The translations under genes and the position numbers were made by a program. Shown piece by piece: positions 9,180-20,400 of a stretch of DNA of 64,000 nucleotides (positions are counted from its first letter, which is position 1; the number at the start of each line of letters is the position of its first letter). Source of the DNA: Anaplasma ovis str. Haibei (GTDB lineage: Bacteria; Pseudomonadota; Alphaproteobacteria; Rickettsiales; Anaplasmataceae); the NCBI RefSeq assembly GCF_002214625.1, contig NZ_CP015994.1, positions 248,001-312,000 of the forward strand, read 5' to 3'. The notes beneath the pieces are model-generated. The model made no database searches, was not told the DNA's origin, and worked only from the letters and a program-made list of their open reading frames with translations.

Positions 9180-9352
9180 GGACGGGCGGCGTAACCCTTT
9201 AGCAGCGCGTCTCCAAGATTTGGATTGACTGGTTCGTGCGTTTTTGCCTGCCTGCCTGCCCGCGCGTCGGAGGGGCGGGTTGTCTCCTTCCGCCATGCCG
9301 TGGGGGCCTGGTTTTGTCCTGTGGTTGGTAGCTGCTGCTCCCCCGTCCTCGG

Positions 9353-12300
9353 CTACCTTCTGGCCTGCTGTTGCACGTCGTACTGTCGCCTTAGGCGCTC
9401 GTGGAGCTCCGCGAATGATGACCTGCGTGTCGTCGCGCCCTCACCTAGTTTGTGTGGGCTGTCCAACTTTGTGCTCGGAGGTGTAACTGTCGGGGTTCCT
9501 GCTTCCTGCTCGCGTCCCTCTCCTTGCGGGTGGGTGCTGCCGCGTTCATCGCTTCGGAGTAGTGTGGGCGTGGCCGTTCCAGGGTCCACTGCGCTGACAC
9601 CCTGTTGTGCCGGTTGGTGGCTGGTGTGGTGCTGCCTTTCCCTCCCTTCCTGCACGCTTTCTGTGGTGTTGTGTGTGTCGGTTACAGCAATCTCCTCGCT
9701 CTCGTCGATGAGAGTGTCGTAGTTAGGATTGTGGCCGCACCTGAAGATGTTCACAATAGCGCGTGCCAGTTGGGCTATGAACGACCCTATAGCTCTGAAT
9801 ACCCCGCACAGGAGGTTCCATGGTGCCATGTACCACGGAGTGCGTCCGGTGTTTTGGCCTTCTTCATCAGCGCCTTGGTGGGTGGTCCGTGGTAACGGCC
9901 TGTTCTCCTCCATGAGGGTTGCCCCGCATTCCCTTAGCCTGCCGCGCCACGTTTCTTCCACTGTTGTGGCCCCCTCTGCGTGGTGTCCGGCTGTATCGGC
10001 GGTGAGCGCTGGTGTTGCTTCATGCTTCAGGAATGACACAACTTCTTCTTTCCTATCCTGTTTCAGCATTTCTCTCACGCTTATTTTCATGTCCTCCATT
10101 TTGTGGACAATCACTATGCCCTCTTCTGGTATGGTATCGGGTATGCTTGTGGTTTCTGGCTGTGCGTACGTGCCTGTTAGCATTTCAAGTGGAGGTAGCT
10201 TTGCTTTGCTTCCGGGTAGGGCTACACGTATATACACGTTTTTATAAGATATCGAGTTATCTTCGGGAGAAAAATGCAGGTCATAACTCATGCTTGCTCT
10301 TGCCAATCCCGATACCCAGGGTATCGTTGAGTGCATTATGAGAATGCTCACTTTGTTGCTGTCAGTGCAATTGATGGACGTGCTGTGAACTGGTGCTTGA
10401 TTGTCAGCAGAGGATGCCCTATTTATATGCCCTTCCTCCCTAACCAACACTCCAAAGTCTTGTAGTCCCCAACGTGTTATGATAGCTAGCATGCTGGCTT
10501 TAGGCGAAGCGACTGCCCCCGCTTGGTTTAGAGAATTTACCATTTCCTCTATAAGCGCGGGATGTGGCACAGCATAACCGGATTCTGCTGAGTTGTGCAC
10601 TGATTGCACGAACATATATTTGAGTGCGGCAAACGCCTTCAGTCTCTCACCACCCGGATCAAATCTATGTGCATACTCGCCTCTATATTCCATACCGTGC
10701 AATGCCGCCAACTGTTCCGCATCGGCAGTATCGCTATGGTCAGCTCTAAGGGTGCTAGCTAACTCTGTTGCTACGTCCTCGGTGTGTGCGTAAACATCAT
10801 TTACTCTCAAATCCTCTCTGGGAAAATCTACAGCAGATGAGCGACCGACTTCAGATGGCCCATACGCTTCTAGCCCTGCCCTGATTGTATTACTCACACT
10901 AAGTCTGTGTAATGTGTACAATAAGATCTCAGCTGCTACTTGCCTCGCTATAGAGAGCTGGTGTTCGGATGGCTTGGGTTGTCGCGCGAAGCTCGACATG
11001 GCGCCCCATTCCGCGGTCCATTGGTCGATGATTCGTTCTACTTCCTCGCTTGACAGGTTCACGTAGTTATGTTCGCATACTTTGTGTAGAGAATACACGT
11101 CTGCGGGTGAGCTCTCCGCATCCTCCGCGGCTCCACCTACTGCTCCGATGCTTTCCAGGCTGACACCAGCTTGCGCGCTCAATGTACCCTCATGTGGGCG
11201 AGGGTCAGCGCTGTCACTGGCAGTAGCGTGCTGCATCGAAGGTGTATGCTGAGTACCAGCTTCCACAAACTGTTTGGGTTCCTCCTCTTCAGGTGTAAGA
11301 GTTGCCTCCTCTCCGCTATCGGCGCTCAAGAAACCGCTACTGCTGCCCGGGTCACTCAGATCTCCAGATGCTTGGATGCTGTCATGTCCGCTACTATTTT
11401 GTGTATCACTTAATAATGCTCCATCATCTGTGCTTGAGGAACGGCTAAGTACGGGGTTTCCAATGTTAGTAATGCTTGCATGCGTGATAAGGTCTTCCTC
11501 AGCGTTTTCAGCTGGTACAGTTGCGGTAAGCCCCGGATCAGCACCTTCGTTTGTTGTCATATTTTCGTGCTGGCCGCCTTCTTCTTGCGCCGCTACAGCT
11601 TCTCCCTCCCGGACAGGCTGCTCATGAGTGCCTGTCTCTGTTGGTTGTTTGCGGAACCAGTTTGTTATAAACGCTTCCTCATGCCTCCAATCAACTGCGT
11701 GCGGGAATGTATGGCTAACTATGCCATGCAGTGCATAATTTCCATTTTCCTGAATCAATGCACTATCCACTTCACCCTTTATATCCATTATTCTGAAGTT
11801 TGTTGTGGAATCAGACTGGTCCAAAATTGCGGCTTTGCATACGATCCTTTTACTTTTCAGGTTTTGTTGCTGCTCCGGTTTTGGTGTATTCCTTCCCAGG
11901 AGATTGCCCATTCTAGCCATTGCGCTTGCAAACAGCGTTTGAGAGGCATAATCAGGTGCTTGCACTCCTTTTTTCGCATGCTGCTGCGTGCCCTCCTCGA
12001 TGCCATGTTTGTTACCCCTAGCTTTGGCCTCGTCCAGTTTTACTACAAGAGAGACCTCCTCATGCATTTGGTCAAACGGTACTTCGAAGTGTGGGTATCG
12101 CATTAATACAACAAGATCGCTATCTCTGGGTTGATAATTGCCTCCAGCGCTCCGCTTCTCGGCTATGTGGTTTAGTATCTCCTTGGCAATCTTAAAACGT
12201 ATAGTAGTCTCATAACGTACTGCACCCTCTACTACAGAGGCTTCCGTCTCCATAAATGTATAAAATGTTCCTGTGCTTTCTGACTCTGTAGGAGCGGTGT

Positions 12301-12952
12301 GTTCTTGTAATAGCGATTGAGGGATTATCTTAACGGACAAGTTGTGTTCCAAGAGCACTTTGTTGTCTGAAACCCTGTGAATATGGCGGCTTTCTTCCAC
12401 TCCGCCAGCTGTCATTTCGTGCTTACTTATGAAGTGGAAAACCGCTGTGCCACAGTTTCCTGATATACATTCGGAATTGAAAGCTTTTACAATTTCAAAT
12501 ATCAGTGCCTGATGCACGTGTGAAGCAGAAAGCGCGTACACGTTCCCGCGTATTCTGCTTATAGTTTCCTCTGGACCCATTACTGAGTACTGCCTATTAA
12601 GCAATAGATGGTGCATGACATGCACCCCGACCGCCAGGCCCGGCAGGTGCCTGTTGCACCACCTAGCGGGTGCGCGCATAAAATCTGGCTGAAGCACGAG
12701 GGCACCGTCCCCAACCTTGTGTCTTATGCGATCTAGATCTTCTACAGATATTTTAGGAACCTTGCCCCCGTCTACCGTTGTGAGTAGCCCCCTATGGATA
12801 CAGCCACAGAACTCCTCTCCGGACAACGCCCTCAAATTTGCATGCTGCGTAACGGTCGCTCTGGCCATGTGCGGATCTGCCGCGCGCCCAAGTTCTGCAA
12901 TATCTTCGCACCAAAACTCTACGCTATTGGCATCCGGTTCGACAGTGGGCAT
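9353..12952 (-). CDS. Giant module protein, 1199 aa (family member 1)
   Basis: The protein is unnamed. It is one of five very large minus-strand paralogues in this window. It has several copies of the family pattern: a helical stretch, then a strand-rich part with a conserved Glu-Glu/His-like turn and alternating hydrophobics. Examples are ETTIRFKIAKEILNHIAEKR near residue 245 and SYDLHFSPEDNSISYKNVYI near 905. The middle (about 450-610) is acidic and Ser/Thr/Gly-rich, probably disordered. A hydrophobic segment (about 1035-1070, WYMAPWNLLCGVF then IGSFIAQLARAIVNIF) is followed by a polar tail of about 130 residues ending in basic RLRRQYDVQQQARR. There is no signal peptide at the N-terminus (MPTVEPDANSVEFW). 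Tail-anchoring, or export by another route such as type IV secretion, is inference. Confidence 0.75.
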   Translation of the reverse strand: MPTVEPDANSVEFWCEDIAELGRAADPHMARATVTQHANLRALSGEEFCGCIHRGLLTTVDGGKVPKISVEDLDRIRHKVGDGALVLQPDFMRAPARWCNRHLPGLAVGVHVMHHLLLNRQYSVMGPEETISRIRGNVYALSASHVHQALIFEIVKAFNSECISGNCGTAVFHFISKHEMTAGGVEESRHIHRVSDNKVLLEHNLSVKIIPQSLLQEHTAPTESESTGTFYTFMETEASVVEGAVRYETTIRFKIAKEILNHIAEKRSAGGNYQPRDSDLVVLMRYPHFEVPFDQMHEEVSLVVKLDEAKARGNKHGIEEGTQQHAKKGVQAPDYASQTLFASAMARMGNLLGRNTPKPEQQQNLKSKRIVCKAAILDQSDSTTNFRIMDIKGEVDSALIQENGNYALHGIVSHTFPHAVDWRHEEAFITNWFRKQPTETGTHEQPVREGEAVAAQEEGGQHENMTTNEGADPGLTATVPAENAEEDLITHASITNIGNPVLSRSSSTDDGALLSDTQNSSGHDSIQASGDLSDPGSSSGFLSADSGEEATLTPEEEEPKQFVEAGTQHTPSMQHATASDSADPRPHEGTLSAQAGVSLESIGAVGGAAEDAESSPADVYSLHKVCEHNYVNLSSEEVERIIDQWTAEWGAMSSFARQPKPSEHQLSIARQVAAEILLYTLHRLSVSNTIRAGLEAYGPSEVGRSSAVDFPREDLRVNDVYAHTEDVATELASTLRADHSDTADAEQLAALHGMEYRGEYAHRFDPGGERLKAFAALKYMFVQSVHNSAESGYAVPHPALIEEMVNSLNQAGAVASPKASMLAIITRWGLQDFGVLVREEGHINRASSADNQAPVHSTSINCTDSNKVSILIMHSTIPWVSGLARASMSYDLHFSPEDNSISYKNVYIRVALPGSKAKLPPLEMLTGTYAQPETTSIPDTIPEEGIVIVHKMEDMKISVREMLKQDRKEEVVSFLKHEATPALTADTAGHHAEGATTVEETWRGRLRECGATLMEENRPLPRTTHQGADEEGQNTGRTPWYMAPWNLLCGVFRAIGSFIAQLARAIVNIFRCGHNPNYDTLIDESEEIAVTDTHNTTESVQEGRERQHHTSHQPAQQGVSAVDPGTATPTLLRSDERGSTHPQGEGREQEAGTPTVTPPSTKLDSPHKLGEGATTRRSSFAELHERLRRQYDVQQQARR

Positions 12953-13291
12953 GTTACTACCTCAAGAAATACAATAAGAGTGCTTAAGGTAACAACACAC
13001 TACGGCCGAGATGGTAGCACAGTTTCAGTGAAAAAGAAATGTTCAGGGTGTGACAGCATGCGCTACTCCCGTACAGCCGTGGAAAATTTGCAAGCACCAG
13101 CTTCGATCTGCTTACGTACTGGAAAAAATATTTATCCCCTCAGGTTCCTAAAACCACACAATGCACAAGTGTTGTAAGCCAGCATGGGGTATCACATATG
13201 TCGGAAAAATTAGCGTGGCGGATTCGCGCAGGAATGGTTTTCTGTGTGGGCAATATGTGCTATCATGCCCTGCGTTGGGTGTGGTTCTGTG
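12953..13291. other. Divergent intergenic region
   Basis: This lies between the 1199-codon gene (minus) and coq7 (plus) and should hold both promoters. I see no -35/-10 pair good enough to name, and no RNA gene. Confidence 0.35.
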
Positions 13292-13804
13292 ATGCGAAGC
13301 AAATCTGTGGAAAGCATGATACGGGTTGACCATGCTGGCGAGTATGCAGCGGTGTGCATATACCACGGGCAGGGCGTTGTGTTTTCGCGCACACGGGATG
13401 CTGATAAAATTCAGGAGATGCAAGAGCACGAACGGGTGCATTTCAGATACTTTAATAACTTAATACTCCAGAGAAGGGTGCGCCCCACGCTGTTTTTGCC
13501 CGTGTGGCACGTTGCAGGGGTTGCACTTGGTTATGTAACTGCTATGATGGGTAAGAAGGCAGCAATGGCATGTACGGCTGCGGTCGAAGAGGTTATTTGT
13601 GATCACTATAGCAATCAAGTTGCGCAGTTAGATGACAGTGAGCGCGATCTAAGCGATAAGATACTACAGTTCTGTGCCGAGGAACGCGAACACATGGAAA
13701 CTGCCATAAGTTGCGGTGCCGAGGAGGTTTTTGGATATAGGCTGCTGTCTTCCGCAATAAAAATGGCCTGTAGGGCTGGAATTGCAATTTCTAAGGCCCT
13801 ATAA
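13292..13804 (+). CDS. coq7: Demethoxyubiquinone hydroxylase, COQ7/CLK-1 family
   Basis: COQ7 is a membrane-associated di-iron monooxygenase that performs a late ring hydroxylation in ubiquinone synthesis. The protein has two internally similar halves with the iron ligands: RVDHAGEYAA and MQEHERVHF in the first, and AAVEEVICDHY and CAEEREHMETA in the second. The length (170 residues) fits short alphaproteobacterial COQ7. The ATG at 13292 (MRSKSVESMIRVDHAGEY) matches the usual family start. A GTG at 13244 and an ATG at 13265 in the same frame would only add Cys-rich residues. The next gene starts 10 bp downstream and is probably co-transcribed. Confidence 0.9.
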   Translation: MRSKSVESMIRVDHAGEYAAVCIYHGQGVVFSRTRDADKIQEMQEHERVHFRYFNNLILQRRVRPTLFLPVWHVAGVALGYVTAMMGKKAAMACTAAVEEVICDHYSNQVAQLDDSERDLSDKILQFCAEEREHMETAISCGAEEVFGYRLLSSAIKMACRAGIAISKAL

Positions 13805-13814
13805 GATAGTACCA

Positions 13815-14345
13815 ATGGTTGCTAGCTTAACTAAAATTACACGAGGATTGGTGGCTGCTAATTGTAAAATAAGCATAGTCGGGAGTGCCAGGGGAATGTT
13901 TGTTGCTGCGCTGATGTCGGCGCTGGTGTTGTGCGAGTTTCTACTTAGCGGAGTGATGCATAAGTTTACTCCCAGATTTGACATGCTTCTCATGGTTTTG
14001 GCGTACAGTAGGAACATGTTCCTAGCAAATCTTCCGCTGTTCATTGTTGGAGTATTTAGGGACATAATATACTTTTTTCCTGTTGGGGGTTCCTCAATAT
14101 TTTACATAGTTGCTAATATTACCCTTTCTGGGGTGTGGAAAAGGCTTTCCGGTAATTTGGGCGTGCTTGTATCTCTGTGTTGCGTTAGTGGAATTCAGTG
14201 GATTGTTTGGTATATCACGCTTGGTAGGGCTTCTCAGGCATTTTACCTGGGACTACAGGTGTTTTTGGGTTGGATTGCGTATGCGTTAGTATCCAGAAAT
14301 TGGAAGAGGAAATACGGCGGGCCACATGCTCGAAGGTTGAGTTAG
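13815..14345 (+). CDS. Small polytopic membrane protein, possibly MreD-like
   Basis: A 176-residue protein with about five hydrophobic segments and a basic C-terminus (RNWKRKYGGPHARRLS). The stretch LANLPLFIVGVFRDIIYFFPVG followed by SSIFYIVAN resembles the MreD core (..G...D...G.PLG...L.Y...), and topology and length also fit MreD, a rod-shape membrane protein. The similarity is weak, and no mreB or mreC is in the window. The start is the ATG at 13815, 10 bp after coq7; the longer frame would overlap coq7. Confidence 0.5.
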   Translation: MVASLTKITRGLVAANCKISIVGSARGMFVAALMSALVLCEFLLSGVMHKFTPRFDMLLMVLAYSRNMFLANLPLFIVGVFRDIIYFFPVGGSSIFYIVANITLSGVWKRLSGNLGVLVSLCCVSGIQWIVWYITLGRASQAFYLGLQVFLGWIAYALVSRNWKRKYGGPHARRLS

Positions 14346-14443
14346 GGGTTCTGTGGTGGACAAGATTTTTCTAATGAGCCCCGACACGTTATCAGTTCGG
14401 TAATCGCGCTCAATGCAGCGGGAGGAGTGGTATTTGTGGTACA

Positions 14444-17170
14444 TCACATGGGGTATAGTACGCTGTGAACCTCAAAAAAGGCATTTTCGATTTTAGGCTC
14501 CTGCATGGTTGAGGAAACTTCGTCCTCATCACTCGGGTTTTCCTCCGTATTACTTTCTGTGTTGGTGGGCGCGGTATTGCTCGTTTGCTGGTCGCTCCGC
14601 ACGTCTTTCCGCTCTGTTGGGCGTTTTGCCCCTTCCTTATCAGGGGCCTTGCCCGGTGTTGGGGTATTTGCAGCGTTCTTGTTGCGTTTCTCCGGCTTTT
14701 TCGGTTTAGGAGTATCTGCATCTGTCTCATTGGTTGCGGCAGATGAGTTTTTGGCACGTCGCCGAAGTTGCGCGAAGAAAGAAGTGCTCTCTTTTTGTTT
14801 TTCAGTAGCTGATTTTTTGGCAGATTTGTCACTTGCCTCTTCGGGCACATCGGTTGTAGTCGTCGGAGATTGAGCTGCATACTGGGTACACAGTTTGTAT
14901 ATGTAAACCAGGGGGGTTACTATCAGAAACTGAAAGATGAGCAGGATGCTTTTCCATATTGCTAATAAGAACCACAACAACTGCGATTGTAGCTTCTCTT
15001 CCGAATGCGGTAGCGGTTTTTTTGTCTTTGATCTGCTCCCGTGAGGTACACTTTTCTCTTGAGTAGGGTGTCGTCCAGATTCCGGTTCCGACTGCGGTTC
15101 GGGTTCTTCTATATCATTGACACCAAAAGATTCCTGCGGTGTATCGTAATAAAAGGCTTCTCCAGATCCGCTCGTGTGGCTATCGGCGTTTGGCTGTTTG
15201 TGTGCCTCTACGAACCTTGTGATGTGAGACTCAAACGAGTGCTCGTCCGTGTCTGCGTGGTGTGTGGAGGCGGCCTGTGTCACCATTTGGTCAATCCACT
15301 GGCGTTGTTTCTCATTTATCCGGTGCTCTGGCTTATCTGATTCCACGTGATCTGTTGTACCATGGACATTAGTGTGCTCACTTACAGCGTAATCTGTACT
15401 ACGCTCCCCACTCTTGGTTTCTGATTGTGCACCAGGCATCTTTTCCGAAGCCCCTATTGCCCACGGTTTCTGACCTTCGCCTTGTCCCGGTTGTATCACA
15501 GGAACTGTGATGTGATGCTCTGCCGGTGCAATGCCTTCTTGTCTGGAGGCCATCTCAACAGCTTTCTTGGGGTATGGGCTTACAATTGCGCGATACTCTT
15601 TCGCCTGGTGCCAGCAGGTTGGTAGGGTGCTTGTCACACAGGTGTATGTCAGATCTGGTATGACGAATGTGATGAAGTCCGTTGAGCGATAGCGCACCCA
15701 AGCGCAATTGTGCAACTTGAACCCTCTTGGCACATGCCTCACTCCCAACTTTGCCTTGCTTATGACTACCTCAGGTTTGTGTTCACTGCCTGTCGTACGC
15801 TTTGTTGTCACTGTGTAGGAGAGCAGTGCGTGTATATTTTGCCCCGATAGGGGTATATGCACGGAACCATGTTCAATTACTTTATACCCCTCTTGCGCGT
15901 CTTCGGCATTGAGGGGGATCTTAAAGGATATTTTTTGAAAGTACTCCGGCTTTGTATTCCATCTGTCGGCGCAACTATCAGCTATAACCGTATGCACGAA
16001 CGCACCCAGCATCTCTTCCGCTTCCTGAAATGTTGATACAAAAATACGTGTGCAGATGTCCTTATTATCTTTCAGGAACTCCGTATCTTTGAACAGAATT
16101 TGTTTCTGGGTGCTGCTATTGGTAGACTGAGGCGATATGCGTGCGTTTGTTTCTTTGGCTTGCTTTTGCATCTCCTGTACATCTAGCAACATCTGGAGAC
16201 GTTGTCTATACGTTAGAGTGGAAGCTTGTTGGGGGCCATTGCCAGACATTACTGAGTTGTCTAATATGTCTACAGCTTCCAACTTGCTTGCGTCCTTAAT
16301 AAGGTTGAGTTCGGTAGACAAAAACACGCGGGTACAACGTTGCCGCGCCTGCCACACGCACTTGTTGGCGCTGCTATTACCGTGCTGCTCAAATTCTGTA
16401 GCTGGAGTAACGCAGAACGATAGACCTCGCAACTCCACATCGTCAGTGCCAGATGATTTGTTGTGTACTGCAACAAGGTCATACTGTATGGTCATTACTA
16501 CGTCTTCCACAGGTGCGCTGTTGACTACGTCCTTGACTTTGAATTTGATGGTCTCTTCGCAACGCATGCCTATGGGAGGGCGGCTTCTTTGTTCAGGTAC
16601 AGCCGTTGCCGTGCTTTGCTCTTGCTTGCTACTAAAAAACGAGTGTATCCAAGATTTCTGCTGGGGTTGTTGCGACGCGGTAGGGGTAGGAGAGGGGAGA
16701 ATGTTGCAAATTTTGATGTCGCTGATAGAGACATCTACCTGTGGATTTTGTGGATAAGCAATGCATGCTCGCAGTATCTCAACAAGGGTCGTTCGTTTTT
16801 CTGGAGGGGTGTAGAATGCAGCCCAAGCTGCAACAACATGTTCGGGTACTTTATGAGCGCTTCCGCCAGCTGACCGCAGCATCATATTTGTTAGGGTGCT
16901 GATATCGGATGTTGCAAGATTGTTATGGTCTGCAGACGGCCCAATTATGAGATTTTTCTCTTTAATCACATTGACCGCGCCTTCGACACCAGTTGGATCT
17001 CGCGTTGTGAACAGCCTTTCTCCCTCTCCATACAGGAAATGTGCCTCCACAGCGCTTTCTAACTCATTTTTGAGCTTTACCTTAGATGTTCCCCCGGTGC
17101 TATGTTGTAATTCCTGCTGTCGTTGGGCAACGGACGCCGCCCCCCTGTCTTTACGTTGCTGCCGACTCAT
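14444..17170 (-). CDS. Giant module protein, 908 aa (family member 2)
   Basis: Unnamed; the smallest of the five paralogues. The N-terminal half has module-like segments. One is a helical part with ALLRACIAYP-type helices (near 125-140), then strands such as ETIKFKVKDVVN and DVVMTIQYDLVAVH (near 205-235). A second is GYKVIEHGSVHIPLSG then IHALLSYTVTTKR (near 430-460). A polar, acidic linker runs from about 550 to 720. A strongly hydrophobic segment (about 727-765, LLWFLLAIWKSILLIFQFL then VTPLVYIYKL) precedes a charged Lys/Glu/Thr-rich tail of about 145 residues. There is no N-terminal signal peptide. The shared layout with its neighbours is what defines the family. Confidence 0.75.
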   Translation of the reverse strand: MSRQQRKDRGAASVAQRQQELQHSTGGTSKVKLKNELESAVEAHFLYGEGERLFTTRDPTGVEGAVNVIKEKNLIIGPSADHNNLATSDISTLTNMMLRSAGGSAHKVPEHVVAAWAAFYTPPEKRTTLVEILRACIAYPQNPQVDVSISDIKICNILPSPTPTASQQPQQKSWIHSFFSSKQEQSTATAVPEQRSRPPIGMRCEETIKFKVKDVVNSAPVEDVVMTIQYDLVAVHNKSSGTDDVELRGLSFCVTPATEFEQHGNSSANKCVWQARQRCTRVFLSTELNLIKDASKLEAVDILDNSVMSGNGPQQASTLTYRQRLQMLLDVQEMQKQAKETNARISPQSTNSSTQKQILFKDTEFLKDNKDICTRIFVSTFQEAEEMLGAFVHTVIADSCADRWNTKPEYFQKISFKIPLNAEDAQEGYKVIEHGSVHIPLSGQNIHALLSYTVTTKRTTGSEHKPEVVISKAKLGVRHVPRGFKLHNCAWVRYRSTDFITFVIPDLTYTCVTSTLPTCWHQAKEYRAIVSPYPKKAVEMASRQEGIAPAEHHITVPVIQPGQGEGQKPWAIGASEKMPGAQSETKSGERSTDYAVSEHTNVHGTTDHVESDKPEHRINEKQRQWIDQMVTQAASTHHADTDEHSFESHITRFVEAHKQPNADSHTSGSGEAFYYDTPQESFGVNDIEEPEPQSEPESGRHPTQEKSVPHGSRSKTKKPLPHSEEKLQSQLLWFLLAIWKSILLIFQFLIVTPLVYIYKLCTQYAAQSPTTTTDVPEEASDKSAKKSATEKQKESTSFFAQLRRRAKNSSAATNETDADTPKPKKPEKRNKNAANTPTPGKAPDKEGAKRPTERKDVRSDQQTSNTAPTNTESNTEENPSDEDEVSSTMQEPKIENAFFEVHSVLYPM

Positions 17171-17439
17171 TTCATATGTGCGACGAGGTGTGTGTAGACT
17201 CTACAGGAAGGCATATGACGTTTTAAGGGAAAAGCACCTCACACGCCTGCCAGGCAGCGGGTATGGTAAAACAACGTTAATGTGTGCAGGTTGACAACCG
17301 TGAGCTGTGGCAAGCACGGTTTCTTGTGCGGAGCCCAGCTCCGTGTAGCAGCTCACGCTATAAGTGTGGCGCCACATATGCACAAAGACGTGTTTTGGCG
17401 ACACATGTTCTAACTACGTCTCAAGAGTTTTACTTGCGG

Positions 17440-20400
17440 TCACATTCTTGCACGCCTACGCATGTCGCCACCGCGCTGCAGCTGGTCAGCAGTTGCACTG
17501 TCTACAATTGTGGTTGGGTTGCTACTGTGATGACGGCCTGATGACCTTGTGCTGGCGGTGCGTGACGTATGCTCACTGCCGTTGGAGACCGATGCCGCCT
17601 TCTCGCTGCCGCCGGAATATGATATGTGTGTAGAACCGTATGTGTGTCCCCCTGATTGATGGCGTCCACTCCCAACAACCGAGCTCACGCTGCTGAAGCC
17701 AGCCTGTTGCCTTGTCGCAATTCTGGGGTGACCCCTGGCCCGGGAATTACCTCCGTGTGTGCGTAGCTCGTCATATCTGTGCAGCCCATCTGCGCTACCG
17801 TGGGTGGGTTGGAAAAGAGCCCACATCCAAGAAAGTACGCTTTTTATGCAGGCCCAAACCGAGAGCAGAATCCGGAAAATGAAACTCAAGATCCTCTCGC
17901 ACCACGTAGTGTGACCTGCCGGTTCGAAAACTACTGATGGGAAATCATCATCCGGTCGCTGTTGCCTGCGACCAGGCATCCGTGGTTGGTCATCGCCCCT
18001 ATTATCATAGCTATCATAGGACGTCATAGTGTCATACAACGACGCCCGTGTGGCGGATCCCTCCCTCCTTTTGGTTCTCGGCGCTTGCTTTTTGAGTGAG
18101 GTAGAGGAACCACTGCTGCGAGCCGTACCTGGCCTACTCCCCACTTCCTGATTGGCCGCACTCAGACATGCTGCTATGTCCTGTGACAAATCATGCACTG
18201 GCCCTGCTGCGCCACCAACGCCTTCCGTTTTGGATACAGCACTGTGCCTCGGGACTGCATGACTCCCCAACTCCGTTTCAGACGTTGCTGCCGGTTCTGC
18301 ATCCACATCTTTTGATACGAGCACCTCATCTCGGTTTTCATCATCCACTGTCTGATCTTCAGACTCAGAGCCATCATCACGTGCCCCAGATAGCATTACC
18401 GCTGCACCAGGCGCTGTGGGTTCGGAGCCCACATCAGCATGGGCTCCATCCTGTTCTTTTTGTTGTGGGGTTGTGTCTTGCAGCTTCCGCACAAACTGCT
18501 CTTCTCGGCCGTGTCGGCCCCGAACATTTTGCTCCCTCATGCTTGTGACCGCAATTATCGCCTGCAGTGGCAAGGTGAGCGCATCACTCCGCAAAGACGC
18601 ACTTCCCAGCTCTCTGCCATCGTTTGTAAACATACTTACTGTTACCGATGGGTCACCCATTGCGAAAAGATTCTTTCCATAATTAGCGCCACGGTATAGC
18701 AAGGTATATGATATAGTCACCCTGACATTCAGAGGAGGTGTGCCGGTAACAATACTTTTTGCACTGAACGCCAACTCATGCGTCATGGCAATCCCTCCGC
18801 CCGATTGTTGGGGGAGGTGATCTTTGAACACTGAGGTACCAACATCCTCCCATTCAGACTCTCTGTCGTCTATTCTGGTTACACCCAATGCCGTACAGAA
18901 GAACCTAACAAATTTATCATAGTTGGCGCGCGACAATACGTTGACGACTTCATCGTAGCATGCCGCTATGCTGCCTTTTGGCTGTTCAATACCCCTCCCA
19001 CCTAATTTATAATCTTCTGCTAGCACGTCGTACGTGCGATCGGGAGTGGAAATGTATTCACTGCCCAGAAGTTTGTCGATGCCGTGAAGCCCAACAAACT
19101 CCATAATGCACGTACGCATTTTTTCAGAGACTGATTGCCTGGGACCATGCGACTCGCTGGCTCCCTGTATAAGATACTTATACCCGGCGAAATTATCTTG
19201 TACTGACTGCATTACTGTCAGTGCCTTTACGGGTTCAGGTACACGATTACTAGGTATCCTTACCACTCTGAATTCGCTATCACGCTCCAACTGAAGGGAA
19301 GTGTACGGTTTCGCCGTCTTCAGACTTGTATCGCTGCACGATTTCACTGCGGCGACCGGATGTGTAACCCGCAACTGCTTAAGCCCGTTATCTAGTTGTG
19401 TTACGCAAACATCGTAACAAACTACCAGGTGCAAATTTTCTGTCTGCCACCATGCCATTGGAGCCACGAGAGCGTGCTGCACAACGCGAATTTTATCTTG
19501 CGGCTTTCCGTCCTCAGAAGCAGATTGATCGAACTGCAAAAACAGCTTCTTGTCAACAACGGCAGCCTTGCTCGGGAATCGCGTGTAATCTTGGAATTGG
19601 CTGAGCAAAAACTGCGTGAAACCCTCATGTGAAAAGTTGCCACACAGGTTGATTGTGGCTTCAAAAAGCGAGGTATGGGTTTGGTGGCCAATTTCCTTTA
19701 TCCATGTTTCCAACAGTTCCAGGAGCTCGAGCCTCTTCTGCGCGAGTTCGGACAGATTATTGCTGCGACAAGGCGCAAACCTTACTAAGCTCGCTGCCGA
19801 TGTGCTTTGCGCCGCCCTGCCGCGGCGACCGCGCCCTACGACGTGTATCGCGTCCGTATCATATAAGCGCAAGAGTCTTCCAACTGCGCTTGAGGCCAAT
19901 ATGCGTGTCTCGGGTATGAGTGGCCCAGTAATGTTGTTTGTTGTAGGCCCCCCATCCTCCCCGCTAGCGGATGCTGCAGCTCCGTAGTATCGAGCCATCT
20001 GCTCAAAGACCACTTGCTCCTGGTCTACTACCTTGACTTCCTCCTTACGCTTTCCCCCTGCACCATCCCTGTTTTGGCTTGGGGAGAATAAAGCGCCATC
20101 TTTGGCAACGTCAATTTTTCCAATAGCGTCTCTGAACTTGTCACACCGTATATGTGTGTCCCCCTTTAGTGCGATGTCAAACACCTGAAAGCTGCCTGAA
20201 TCAATGCTGCTGTCGCCTACCTGCAGACACTCATCTAGATTGAACTGCGGGTTTACAAACCGCATACCCAGTTGTGCTTTTGCTCCCAACGACGCCACCC
20301 TTCCTCCTTCCTTTGTGACCCAGTCGTATCCATGCACGATGTATGACACAAAAGCGTGTACCTTCAAGCTTGTATTGTTGGGCTTACTGCCCTTTGGATA